A stretch of DNA of 64,000 nt, taken from NCBI RefSeq assembly GCF_029839275.1, contig NZ_JAOCAH010000014.1, forward strand, positions 1 to 64,000, written 5' to 3'. This DNA is from Pseudomonas sp. GD03944. Lineage in GTDB: Bacteria > Pseudomonadota > Gammaproteobacteria > Pseudomonadales > Pseudomonadaceae. Under the pieces are notes generated by a model. That model ran no database searches. It saw nothing but the letters and a program-made list of their open reading frames with translations, and was not told where the DNA came from. Shown here piece by piece: positions 25,136 through 33,413 of this stretch. Numbering within the stretch: position 1 is the first letter of the stretch; every line of letters starts with the position of its first letter. The position numbers were made by a program, and so were the translations under genes.

Positions 25136-26275
25136 TTACTTGATGGTCAACGCAACCAGCTTGCCACCGTTACCGAATGCATACAGCCAGTCACCCACGA
25201 CCACCGGACGGGCGCGCAGGCCGTTACGGTCGATGCGTTCGCGGCCGACGAAACGACCGTCCACCTGGCTGATCAGGTGCAGATACCCTTCCAGGTCGCC
25301 GAACGCCACGTAGCTGGAAAACACTTCCGGTGCCGAGAGTTGACGACGCGCCAGAGCTTCGTTGCTCCACAGGGCGGAGGCCGAGCGCTCGTCGATGCCT
25401 TCGACGGTGCCGCTGGCCAGGCTCACGTAGACGTTACCGAACCCCTGGGCCACGCCCACCGAGCTGGACGCCTCGCGCTGCCACAGCACCCGGCCACTTT
25501 CCATGTCCAGCGCCGCAACGCGGCCCTGGTAGCTGACCACGTACAGGGTGCCACCGGACAGCAGCAGGCCGCCGTCGATGTCCACCACGCGATCCAGCTC
25601 GGAACGGCCTTGCGGAATGGCGACACGCTGTTCCCAGATCGGAATGCCACGCTGGGCGTCCAGGGCGATGACCTTGCCCGTGGAGAGACCGGCGATGGCC
25701 AGGCGGTTGGTCAGGACCGGGCTACCGGTACCACGCAGGGTCAGGACCGCCGGCGTGTTCTCGAAGATCCAGCGCTGGTCGCCGGTGTCGGCATCCAGGG
25801 CGATCAGGCGATCGTCCTGGGTCTGGACCAGCACGATGTCACCGTTGACGGCTGGCGGCGCCAGCACCTCGCTGGTGACCCGGGAACGCCACTTTTCCTC
25901 ACCGGAGCTGGCGTCCAGGGCAATCACTTCGCCTTTCAGGGTACCCAGCAGCACCAGGCCGTAGCCCGCGCCGACCGCACCGGAAACCGGTGCCTCCAGG
26001 TCCTGCTTCCAGATGACCTTGCCGGTCATGCGGTCCAGGGCCATGACCAGGCCTTCGACGTCTGCGGCATAGATCTCATCGCCATCGACCGCTGGGGCCA
26101 GCATGTTGAAGGTTTCGCCCTGGCCTTCGCCGATCGAACGGCTCCACTCTTCCTGCAGCACCACTTCTTCTTCGAAGTCAGGCAGCTCGGCGGGTGGAAG
26201 TTCCTTCTTACTGTTGCTGCTGCAACCCACGACCAGGACGGCCAGGGCCAGCAGTGCGGCATTCTTCCAACGCAT
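25136..26275 (-). CDS. bamB: Outer membrane protein assembly factor BamB
   Basis: Lipoprotein subunit of the BAM complex that inserts beta-barrel proteins into the outer membrane. 379 residues, with lipobox VVGC (Cys18) and an eight-bladed beta-propeller built from PQQ/WD-like repeats, visible as recurring 'G.V.ALD..TG...W' units (GKVIWKQD, GEEKWRSR, GDQRWIFE, GIPIWEQR, GRVLWQRE). I chose the ATG at 26275 rather than the GTG one codon before. It starts 4 bases after the yfgM stop, a conserved pairing. Confidence 0.96.
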   Translation of the reverse strand: MRWKNAALLALAVLVVGCSSNSKKELPPAELPDFEEEVVLQEEWSRSIGEGQGETFNMLAPAVDGDEIYAADVEGLVMALDRMTGKVIWKQDLEAPVSGAVGAGYGLVLLGTLKGEVIALDASSGEEKWRSRVTSEVLAPPAVNGDIVLVQTQDDRLIALDADTGDQRWIFENTPAVLTLRGTGSPVLTNRLAIAGLSTGKVIALDAQRGIPIWEQRVAIPQGRSELDRVVDIDGGLLLSGGTLYVVSYQGRVAALDMESGRVLWQREASSSVGVAQGFGNVYVSLASGTVEGIDERSASALWSNEALARRQLSAPEVFSSYVAFGDLEGYLHLISQVDGRFVGRERIDRNGLRARPVVVGDWLYAFGNGGKLVALTIK

Positions 26276-26279
26276 CACG

Positions 26280-26924
26280 TCACGCTTCCCCTTTCGCCAG
26301 GTCGTCGAGCTTCATCTGCAGACCACCCACCGCTGCCTCTTCGGACAATGCCGCCTTGGCCTTGGTGTACGCCGCGTGCGCATCGTCGCTGCGGCCGAGC
26401 TGCACCAGCAAATCGCCTTTCAATTCTTCACGGCTGGCCAGGAAGGCCTGGTCGGCATCGCCGTCGAGCAGCTTCAGGGCATCCTCGACCTTGTCCTGGG
26501 CAGCCAGGACGCGGGCCAGACGCTGACGCGCCAGCTCGGCCAGGGTGTCATCCGCGGGCTTGTCGACGATGGTGCGCAGTTCGGTCGCCGCGTCATCCAG
26601 CTGGCCCGCCTCGATCGCGACTTTCGCGACGAACAGGCTGCCGTACTGGGCGTAGTGCGTACCGCCGAAATCGCTCTTGAGCGTATTGGCCAGTTCAGCG
26701 ACCTTGGCGGCATCCGGCTGGCCATTCGGCGCCAGCGCGGCTTCCAGCAGCTGCTGATAGACCACCGAAGCGCTCTGGGACTGATTGACCTGGTACTTCT
26801 GCCAGCCCTGCCAGCCGAACACCACGATCAGCGCGACAATGGCACCGGCCAGCAACGGCTTGCCGTTGCGCTGCCACCAGTCCTTGATTACCGCCAGCTC
26901 TTCATCATCGGTACGCGAAACCAC
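26280..26924 (-). CDS. YfgM family tetratricopeptide membrane protein
   Basis: 214 residues. A cytoplasmic N-terminus (VSRTDDEELAVIKDWWQRNGKP, 22 residues here) precedes one transmembrane helix (~23-43) and a periplasmic TPR-like helical domain. The family member YfgM of E. coli associates with the PpiD chaperone at the Sec translocon, which fits its place beside bamB. The start is GTG with an AGGAG site 7 bases upstream. Confidence 0.93.
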   Translation of the reverse strand: MVSRTDDEELAVIKDWWQRNGKPLLAGAIVALIVVFGWQGWQKYQVNQSQSASVVYQQLLEAALAPNGQPDAAKVAELANTLKSDFGGTHYAQYGSLFVAKVAIEAGQLDDAATELRTIVDKPADDTLAELARQRLARVLAAQDKVEDALKLLDGDADQAFLASREELKGDLLVQLGRSDDAHAAYTKAKAALSEEAAVGGLQMKLDDLAKGEA

Positions 26925-26961
26925 CCCAATACTCCTATTCGCTAAATCGCTTAACAGCCTG

Positions 26962-28251
26962 TCAGGCCTGCGCAGTGCAGGTCGCCAGATACTCAGTCAG
27001 AGCATCCCAGGCGATGCTTTGTTGTTCACCCTGGTCCCGCAGCGGCTTGCAACCTACCACTTGCTGGGCCAATTCGTCTTCCCCGAGAACCAGGGCATAC
27101 AGCGCACCGCTCTTGTCGGCTTTTTTCAGTTGGCTCTTGAAGCTGCCGGCCCCGGTATTCACCTGCAGGCGCAAGCCAGGCAGTTGATCACGCAGCCGCT
27201 CCGCCAGCGCCAGGGCTGCCAGCTCGGCAGGCTCGCCGAAGGCACACAGGTACACATCGACCTGACGTGCAATTTCAGCCGGCACTTTACCTAAGGTTTC
27301 GATCAGCAGCACCAACCGTTCGATGCCCATGGCGAAACCGACGCCTGGTGTGGGCTTGCCACCCATCTGCTCGACCAGGCCGTCGTAGCGTCCACCGGCG
27401 CAGACGGTGCCCTGGGCACCCAGCTGATCGGTGACCCATTCGAATACGGTCTTGCTGTAGTAATCCAGGCCCCGCACCAGCTTGGGGTTGATCACATAAG
27501 GCACGCCGGCGGCATCCAGGCGAGCCTTCAGCCCTTCGAAATGCACACGGGAAGCGTCATCCAGGTAGTCCGCCAGCTTCGGCGCATCGACCAGCAGGGC
27601 CTGGGTCTCGGGCACCTTGCTGTCGAGTACGCGCAGCGGGTTACTGGTCAGGCGGCGACGGCTGTCTTCGTCGAGCTGCTCGGCGCGGGCCGACAGGTAG
27701 GTCACCAGGGCCTCGCGGTAGACCGCGCGTGCTTCGCTGGTGCCCAGGCTGTTGAGCTCGAGGGTTATGGCATTGCGGATGCCCAGCAGGCCCCACAGGC
27801 GCCAGGTCAGGATGATCAGTTCGGCATCGATGTCCGGACCGTCGATGTTGAACGCTTCCACGCCGATCTGGTGGAACTGGCGATAGCGGCCCTTCTGCGG
27901 GCGCTCGTGGCGGAACATCGGACCGATGTACCACAGTTTCTGGGTCTGGCCGCCCCCGGCGAGGCCATGCTCGAGCACCGCACGAACGCAGGCCGCGGTC
28001 CCTTCCGGACGCAGGGTGAGGGAGTCACCGTTGCGGTCGGCGAAGGTGTACATCTCTTTTTCGACGATGTCCGTCACTTCGCCGATGGAGCGCTTGAAGA
28101 GCTCGGTGAACTCGACGATCGGCATGCGGATCTGCCGATAGCCGTAGCCGTCCAGCAGGCTGGCGACCTGACCTTCGAAGTAACGCCAGAGCGGGGTCTG
28201 CTCAGGCAGGATGTCGTTCATGCCACGGATGGCTTGCAGGGACTTGCTCAA
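26962..28251 (-). CDS. hisS: Histidyl-tRNA synthetase
   Basis: Class II aminoacyl-tRNA synthetase of 429 residues starting MSKSLQAIRGMNDILP. Motif 1 is near residues 48-80, motif 2 (MFRHERPQKGRYRQFHQIGVE, cited in part) near 110-130, the histidine signature GGRYDGLVEQMGG in the middle, and the anticodon-binding domain covers ~330-429. The start codon is TTG, with AAGGAA 7-12 bases upstream; no ATG is available before the conserved N-terminus. It sits between ispG and yfgM in a conserved minus-strand block. Confidence 0.97.
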   Translation of the reverse strand: MSKSLQAIRGMNDILPEQTPLWRYFEGQVASLLDGYGYRQIRMPIVEFTELFKRSIGEVTDIVEKEMYTFADRNGDSLTLRPEGTAACVRAVLEHGLAGGGQTQKLWYIGPMFRHERPQKGRYRQFHQIGVEAFNIDGPDIDAELIILTWRLWGLLGIRNAITLELNSLGTSEARAVYREALVTYLSARAEQLDEDSRRRLTSNPLRVLDSKVPETQALLVDAPKLADYLDDASRVHFEGLKARLDAAGVPYVINPKLVRGLDYYSKTVFEWVTDQLGAQGTVCAGGRYDGLVEQMGGKPTPGVGFAMGIERLVLLIETLGKVPAEIARQVDVYLCAFGEPAELAALALAERLRDQLPGLRLQVNTGAGSFKSQLKKADKSGALYALVLGEDELAQQVVGCKPLRDQGEQQSIAWDALTEYLATCTAQA

Positions 28252-28285
28252 TTCTATTCCTTAGCGGTTCTGGTTCGCGGGCGCA

Positions 28286-29398
28286 TCAGCCACGTACGAT
28301 GACGGCTGCATCCGCGGCGACCTTCTCGGCCGCCTTCTGGCGAATGAGCTTTTCCAGCTCGTCCACCAGGTTTTCGTTGTTCATTTTCTGGGCCGGCTTG
28401 CCGTCGATGTAGATCAGGTTGTTCGGCGTGCCGCCAGTGAGGCCGATGTGGGCCTCCTTCGCTTCGCCCGGCCCGTTGACCACGCAGCCGATCACGGCCA
28501 CGTCCAGCGGAACCAGCAGGTCTTCGACCCGGGTTTCCAGCTCGTTCATGGTCTTGACCACATCGAAGTTCTGCCGCGAGCAGCTCGGGCAGGCGATGAA
28601 GTTGATGCCACGGGAACGCAGGCGCAAGGACTTGAGGATGTCGAAGCCCACCTTGATCTCTTCGACGGGGTCCGCCGCCAGCGAGATGCGGATGGTATCG
28701 CCGATACCATCGGCCAGCAGCATACCCAAGCCAACCGCAGACTTCACCGTTCCCGAACGCAGGCCGCCGGCTTCAGTGATACCCAGGTGCAGCGGCTGTT
28801 CGATCTGCTTGGCCAGCAGCCGGTAGGCTTCGACGGCCATGAACACATCGGAGGCCTTCACGCTGACCTTGAAATCCGGGAAATTCAGACGATCCAGGTG
28901 CTCCACGTGGCGCAGCGCCGACTCGACCAGCGCCTCCGGTGTGGGCTCGCCGTACTTCTTCTGCAGGTCCTTTTCCAGCGAACCGGCGTTGACGCCGATG
29001 CGGATCGGAATGTTCTTCTCGCGGGCGGCCTCGACCACCGCACGAACACGGTCTTCCCGGCCGATATTGCCCGGGTTGATGCGCAGGCAATCGACGCCCA
29101 GCTGGGCGACACGCAGGGCGATCTGGTAGTCGAAGTGGATATCGGCCACCAGCGGTACCTGAACCTGCTGCTTGATCTTGCCGAAGGCTTCGGCGGCGTC
29201 CATGTCCGGCACGGAAACACGCACAATGTCCGCGCCGGCGTCTTGCAGGCGACGGATCTGCGCCACGGTAGCCGCCACATCGTTGGTGTCGGTGTTGGTC
29301 ATGCTCTGCACCGCGATTGGCGCATCACCGCCAACCGGCACCGAGCCGACCCAGATCTTGCGTGACAGACGTCGCTTGATCGGTGATTCGCAATGCAT
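28286..29398 (-). CDS. ispG: 4-hydroxy-3-methylbut-2-enyl diphosphate synthase
   Basis: Sixth enzyme of the MEP isoprenoid pathway, converting MEcPP to HMBPP with a [4Fe-4S] cluster. 370 residues with a TIM-barrel N-terminal part (IAVQSMTNTDT, INPGNIG) and the cluster ligands in ACPSCSR and GCVVNGPGE of the C-terminal domain. It starts 3 bases after the rodZ stop, so the two are co-transcribed. Its cluster would be supplied by the isc operon some 3 kb upstream in the same gene block. Confidence 0.97.
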   Translation of the reverse strand: MHCESPIKRRLSRKIWVGSVPVGGDAPIAVQSMTNTDTNDVAATVAQIRRLQDAGADIVRVSVPDMDAAEAFGKIKQQVQVPLVADIHFDYQIALRVAQLGVDCLRINPGNIGREDRVRAVVEAAREKNIPIRIGVNAGSLEKDLQKKYGEPTPEALVESALRHVEHLDRLNFPDFKVSVKASDVFMAVEAYRLLAKQIEQPLHLGITEAGGLRSGTVKSAVGLGMLLADGIGDTIRISLAADPVEEIKVGFDILKSLRLRSRGINFIACPSCSRQNFDVVKTMNELETRVEDLLVPLDVAVIGCVVNGPGEAKEAHIGLTGGTPNNLIYIDGKPAQKMNNENLVDELEKLIRQKAAEKVAADAAVIVRG

Positions 29399-29401
29399 GT
29401 C

Positions 29402-30385
29402 TTACTGCCCCAGATTCAAGCGTGCGGTTTCGCCACTGATGAACGGCGTGACATCCACCGCCTGCCCGTTGAAGGTCACCTGAGCACCGCGGGCGAAGCC
29501 CAGGCGCAGTTCGAGCGGTGCCTTGCCGACCACTTCGATGCTGTCGCCCGCGCGCTTCAGCGCACTGAACACGACCTTGCCGTTGCCATCCTTGACCTGG
29601 GTCCAGCAATCGGCGGTGAAATTGACTCGAATGATGCCCTCCCCCGCCGCAGCGACAGGGGCTTCGCTCGGTGCCGGGGCGGGAGCAGGCGCTACCGCGG
29701 CCGGGGCTGCCGGAGCGGGTTCGGCAGGCGCAGCCGGTGCTTCTGCCGCGACAGGCGCATCAGTGGACGGCGCGGCAGCAACGGGCTCTTCGACACCCTC
29801 CACCTGCGCCGCCTCGGCAGGCACTTCGGGCAGATTCAATTCGGTTTCGTTCTGTGCGGCAGCGACGGCCTGGTCTTCGGGCTCGTCCAGGGTATGAATC
29901 TGCGTGGTGCCGTCCGCCCCTTCGACTTCGACATGGGCAATCGGGCCGGATGACGTGTCCGCACGCTGATCGGCCTGTTCCTGCCACCAGTAGAAACCCA
30001 CCACGGCCAAGGCCAGCAGCAAGGCAAAGCTGACGAAACGCAGAATGCGCTGCGAGTAGCTCACCGGCTCCTCGATGCGGCCCAGGCTCTGTACGTGGCT
30101 ACCGATCGCATCGCTGCCGGTGAATTGGTCGAATTCCATGACCAGGCGCGCCTGATCGATGTCCAGCAGTTTGGCGTAGGCCCGGATATAGCCGCGTGCG
30201 AAGGTATTACCTGGCAGCTTGTCGAACGCGCCGGCCTCGATCTGGCTCAGGCGTTGCGGCGTCAGGTTCAGCTGCGCCGCCACTTCGGCGATGCTCAGGT
30301 TCTTGCTTTCGCGGGCCTTGCGCAGAGACTCGCCCGGATTGACACGGGGAGTTGCTACAACTTCAGGATGAGCCGCTTTCATCAT
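29402..30385 (-). CDS. rodZ: RodZ-like helix-turn-helix membrane protein
   Basis: 327 residues. The cytoplasmic Cro-type HTH domain (~18-85; ESLRKARESKNLSIAEVAAQ, LTPQRLSQIEAGAF) binds MreB in RodZ. A transmembrane helix lies at about 113-132 (FVSFALLLALAVVGFYWW). A long Ala/Pro-rich low-complexity linker (~195-245) leads to the C-terminal DUF4115 beta domain ('IRVNFTADCWTQVKDGNGKVVFSALKRAGDSI' type). Role in rod-shape maintenance is inferred from the family. Its ATG overlaps the pilW stop by four bases (ATGA). Confidence 0.92.
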   Translation of the reverse strand: MMKAAHPEVVATPRVNPGESLRKARESKNLSIAEVAAQLNLTPQRLSQIEAGAFDKLPGNTFARGYIRAYAKLLDIDQARLVMEFDQFTGSDAIGSHVQSLGRIEEPVSYSQRILRFVSFALLLALAVVGFYWWQEQADQRADTSSGPIAHVEVEGADGTTQIHTLDEPEDQAVAAAQNETELNLPEVPAEAAQVEGVEEPVAAAPSTDAPVAAEAPAAPAEPAPAAPAAVAPAPAPAPSEAPVAAAGEGIIRVNFTADCWTQVKDGNGKVVFSALKRAGDSIEVVGKAPLELRLGFARGAQVTFNGQAVDVTPFISGETARLNLGQ

Positions 30386-31140
30386 TGCTCCGACAGGTAT
30401 TGCTGATATTCCGGCGTACCGGGATAAAGACGTTTCAATTGCAGACCGAGGCTGGCAGCCCTGTCACGGTCATCGAAAATCGTGGCCAGGCGCGTGCCCA
30501 GCAGCAGGCTGCGAGCATTCTGTGCGCTGATCTGGCTGTAACTGTCGTAGTAGTTACGCGCCGGCACGTACTGCTTGTCCTCGTAGGACATGACAGCCAT
30601 CTCGAGTAGTGCACGTGGCTGGCGGCTGTTCAGGCGTAGCGAACGCTCGAAGTAGGTCTTGGCTTCCTCGCGCTTGTTGAGCATCACCAGGGTCATGCCC
30701 AGGTTCTCGAACACGCGGGAGCGCTCGGGGTAGAGGTTATCCTTGGCCGCTTGCCGGTAGCGCTCCTCGGCTTCCTGGTAGCGTTTCTGCTCGTAGAGGA
30801 AGCCGCCGTAGTTGTTCAGCAGGCGCGCATCATCGGGGCGCTGGGACAGGGCGCGGCGGAAATGCTGGTCCGCCAGTTCCGACTCCATTTCCATCTGGAA
30901 TACCATGGCGAGGGCCACGTGCGCATCGGCGCTGGAAGAATCGAGCTCCAGTGCCTTTCTCAACGGCACCTTGGCGCGCTCGCTGGCGCCTTGCTGCAGA
31001 TACCCGATTCCCAACTGAATGTACGCATCACGTGCATCGTTACGCCCTTTTTCAGTTCTCATCGGATCGACATCACCGGTCGAGACACAACCGGTCAACA
31101 GGCTGGCGATTAGCAAGAACAGCGCAGGGCGCAGGGTCAT
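30382..31140 (-). CDS. pilW: Type IV pilus biogenesis/stability lipoprotein PilW (PilF)
   Basis: 252 residues. Signal peptide with lipobox LTGC (Cys18), then about six TPR motifs (AYIQLGIGYLQQGA, AHVALAMVFQMEMES, LLNNYGGFLYEQKRYQEA, VFENLGMTLVMLNK). PilF/PilW is the pilotin that carries the PilQ secretin to the outer membrane. A strong GGGAGG site precedes the ATG. Called PilF in P. aeruginosa and PilW in the Pfam/TIGR family name. Four-base overlap with rodZ indicates an operon. Confidence 0.93.
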   Translation of the reverse strand: MTLRPALFLLIASLLTGCVSTGDVDPMRTEKGRNDARDAYIQLGIGYLQQGASERAKVPLRKALELDSSSADAHVALAMVFQMEMESELADQHFRRALSQRPDDARLLNNYGGFLYEQKRYQEAEERYRQAAKDNLYPERSRVFENLGMTLVMLNKREEAKTYFERSLRLNSRQPRALLEMAVMSYEDKQYVPARNYYDSYSQISAQNARSLLLGTRLATIFDDRDRAASLGLQLKRLYPGTPEYQQYLSEQ

Positions 31141-31153
31141 GGGTATCCTCCCT

Positions 31154-32302
31154 TCAATTTCTGTTAGCGGCGGAACGTGGCGTATCGGCCTCGCTGCTCA
31201 GTTCACGTACGGCTATGTAGCGCTCGCTACGGCGGGTGCGGTCCATCACCTGGCCGACAAGCTGCCCACAAGCGGCATCGATGTCTTCGCCGCGCGTGGT
31301 GCGCACGGTGACATTGTGCCCGGCTTTGTGCAGCAGATCCTGGAAACGACGTATCGCGTTATTACTGGGGCGCTCATACCCGGAGTGGGGGAACGGATTA
31401 AACGGGATCAGGTTGATCTTGCAAGGCACATCACGCAGAAGTGCGATCATCTCCTCAGCATGTTCCGGCTTATCGTTCACATCCTTGAGCAGGGTGTATT
31501 CGATGGTCAGCACACGTTTCTCGCCGAGGCGCAAAACGTAGCGCTTGCAGGCCGCCAGCAGCATGTCCAGCGGGTATTTCTTGTTGATCGGCACCAGCTG
31601 GTTGCGCAGCGCGTCGTTCGGCGCGTGCAACGACAGGGCCAGCGACACGTCGATGACCTCCGCCAGCTTGTCGATCATGGGCACGACGCCCGAGGTGGAC
31701 AACGTCACCTTGCGCTTGGAGATGCCATAGCCCAGGTCGTCCATCATGATTTTCATGGCGGCGACGACGTTGTCGAAGTTCAGCAGCGGCTCGCCCATGC
31801 CCATCATCACCACGTTGGTGATGGCACGGTCGATTTTGGCCGGCACGGTGCCGAACGACTTGTTGGCGATCCACACCTGGCCGATCACCTCGGCAGCACT
31901 CAGGTCACTGTTGAACCCTTGCTTGCCAGTCGAGCAGAAACTGCAATCCAGCGCACAGCCGGCCTGCGAGGAGACACACAGGGTGCCCCGCGAGCCCTGG
32001 GGGATGTACACGGTTTCCACACAACTGCCTGACGCCACCCGCACTACCCACTTGCGCGTGCCATCAGTGGAAATGTCTTCGCTGACCACTTCAGGGCCGC
32101 GAATGATGGCAGAGGCCTTGAGCTTCTCGCGCAAGGCCTTGCCGACGTTGCTCATGGCATCGAAATCGTCGATGCCGAAGTGGTGAATCCACTTCATGAC
32201 CTGTCCGGCACGGAAGCGTTTCTCCCCGATGCTCTCGAAGAACTGCTCCATTTCTGCCTGGGTCAGACCCAACAGATTGATTTTGCCGGTAGCGTCACTC
32301 AT
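31154..32302 (-). CDS. rlmN: Dual-specificity RNA methyltransferase RlmN
   Basis: Radical SAM enzyme that makes m2A2503 in 23S rRNA and m2A37 in some tRNAs. 382 residues. The CxxxCxxC cluster motif is Cys116-Cys120-Cys123 (GCALDCSFC). The catalytic cysteine near the C-terminus is in DAACGQL. The N-terminal ~100 residues form the accessory RNA-binding domain. It needs a [4Fe-4S] cluster, in keeping with neighbouring isc genes. Confidence 0.97.
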   Translation of the reverse strand: MSDATGKINLLGLTQAEMEQFFESIGEKRFRAGQVMKWIHHFGIDDFDAMSNVGKALREKLKASAIIRGPEVVSEDISTDGTRKWVVRVASGSCVETVYIPQGSRGTLCVSSQAGCALDCSFCSTGKQGFNSDLSAAEVIGQVWIANKSFGTVPAKIDRAITNVVMMGMGEPLLNFDNVVAAMKIMMDDLGYGISKRKVTLSTSGVVPMIDKLAEVIDVSLALSLHAPNDALRNQLVPINKKYPLDMLLAACKRYVLRLGEKRVLTIEYTLLKDVNDKPEHAEEMIALLRDVPCKINLIPFNPFPHSGYERPSNNAIRRFQDLLHKAGHNVTVRTTRGEDIDAACGQLVGQVMDRTRRSERYIAVRELSSEADTPRSAANRN

Positions 32303-32326
32303 GGCTTCACCCTCGCAACATTCGCC

Positions 32327-32758
32327 TTAGCGAATACGCGCGCACACTTCGGTGGAAGCGAAGAAGTAAGCGATTTCGCGAGCAGCCGAGGCTTCGGAAT
32401 CGGAACCGTGTACGGCGTTTTCGTCGATGGAAACGGCGAAGTCAGCACGGATGGTGCCGGCAGCCGCTTCTTTCGGGTTGGTAGCGCCCATCAGCTCACG
32501 GTTCTTCAGGATCGCGTCTTCACCTTCCAGAACCTGGACGATGACCGGACCGGAAGTCATGAACGCAACCAGGTCCTTGAAGAAGCCACGCTCGCTGTGC
32601 TCGGCGTAGAAGCCGGCAGCTTCGCGCTCGGACAGCTGAACCATTTTCGACGCCACGACGCGCAGACCGGCTTTTTCAAAACGGGTCACGATCTCACCGA
32701 TCACGTTTTTGGCAACGGCATCCGGCTTGATGATGGAGAAAGTACGTTGAACAGCCAT
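32327..32758 (-). CDS. ndk: Nucleoside diphosphate kinase
   Basis: 143 residues, the standard length. Phospho-accepting His117 is in NAVHGSDS, with the usual start MAVQRTFSIIKPDA. It transfers phosphate between nucleoside tri- and diphosphates. The ATG at 32758 is preferred over an in-frame start 6 codons earlier. A terminator upstream separates it from the isc operon, so it probably has its own promoter. Confidence 0.98.
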   Translation of the reverse strand: MAVQRTFSIIKPDAVAKNVIGEIVTRFEKAGLRVVASKMVQLSEREAAGFYAEHSERGFFKDLVAFMTSGPVIVQVLEGEDAILKNRELMGATNPKEAAAGTIRADFAVSIDENAVHGSDSEASAAREIAYFFASTEVCARIR

Positions 32759-32786
32759 GTGGAACTCCAGAAACAATTGAGTAAAG

Positions 32787-32820
32787 CGAAAAATTAAACC
32801 CGCGAATCATACGCGGGTTC
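32787..32820 (-). terminator. Terminator of the isc operon
   Basis: Stem AACCCGCG (32797-32804) and CGCGGGTT (32812-32819), 7-base loop. On the minus strand it is followed by TAATTTTT, the T-rich tract. Confidence 0.8.
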
Positions 32821-32854
32821 TGGTTAAAAGCGTAGGTGCGCCGCGTGGCGCGCC

Positions 32855-33055
32855 TCAGTCGGCTTCTTCGATCCAGGCGGCCTGAATGGCCTCCAGGACC
32901 TTCTCGCCGCCACGCTGGGGATCGTCGGAAAACTCCGGCAGCGCCAGCACCCAACGGTGCAGATCGACGAAATTCACATAGCGCGGATCCACCTCCGGCT
33001 TGCTGTCGGCAAGCTGGATCGCGATTTCAAGGACATCCACCCACTTCAGACCCAT
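32855..33055 (-). CDS. iscX: Fe-S cluster assembly protein IscX
   Basis: 66 residues, acidic, matching the IscX/YfhJ family (MGLKWVDVLEIAIQLAD, DPRYVNFVDLHRWV). It binds IscS and iron and modulates cluster assembly. Last gene of the isc operon, 14 bases after fdx, with a GGGAG ribosome site. Confidence 0.96.
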   Translation of the reverse strand: MGLKWVDVLEIAIQLADSKPEVDPRYVNFVDLHRWVLALPEFSDDPQRGGEKVLEAIQAAWIEEAD

Positions 33056-33069
33056 GACGACTCCCTGAC

Positions 33070-33411
33070 TCAGTGCGGCGCTTCGGCGGCATGGTTGAGC
33101 GAATACTTCGGAATCTCGATCGTCAGGTCTTCGTTACCAACGATGACCTGGCACGCCAGGCGCGATTGCGCTTCCAGGCCCCAGGCCTTGTCCAGCATGT
33201 CTTCTTCGAGTTCGTCCGCCTCTTCCAGGGTGTCGAAACCCTCGCGCACGATGCAGTGGCAGGTGGTGCAGGCACAGACACCGCCGCAGGCGCTTTCCAT
33301 TTCGATGTGGTGGTCATGGGCCACGTCGAGAATGGACACGCCGGGCTCGACCTCCACGACCAGCCCATCCGGGCAAAAAACCGCGTGGGGCAGAAAAATG
33401 ATCTGCGGCAT
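33070..33411 (-). CDS. fdx: ISC-type [2Fe-2S] ferredoxin
   Basis: 113 residues. Cluster ligands are Cys42, Cys48, Cys51 and Cys87 (ACGGVCACTTC and ACQVIV), the adrenodoxin-like pattern. It donates electrons for cluster assembly on IscU. The ATG follows GAGGAATAAGC, where the ribosome site doubles as the end of hscA. Confidence 0.97.
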   Translation of the reverse strand: MPQIIFLPHAVFCPDGLVVEVEPGVSILDVAHDHHIEMESACGGVCACTTCHCIVREGFDTLEEADELEEDMLDKAWGLEAQSRLACQVIVGNEDLTIEIPKYSLNHAAEAPH

Positions 33412-33413
33412 GC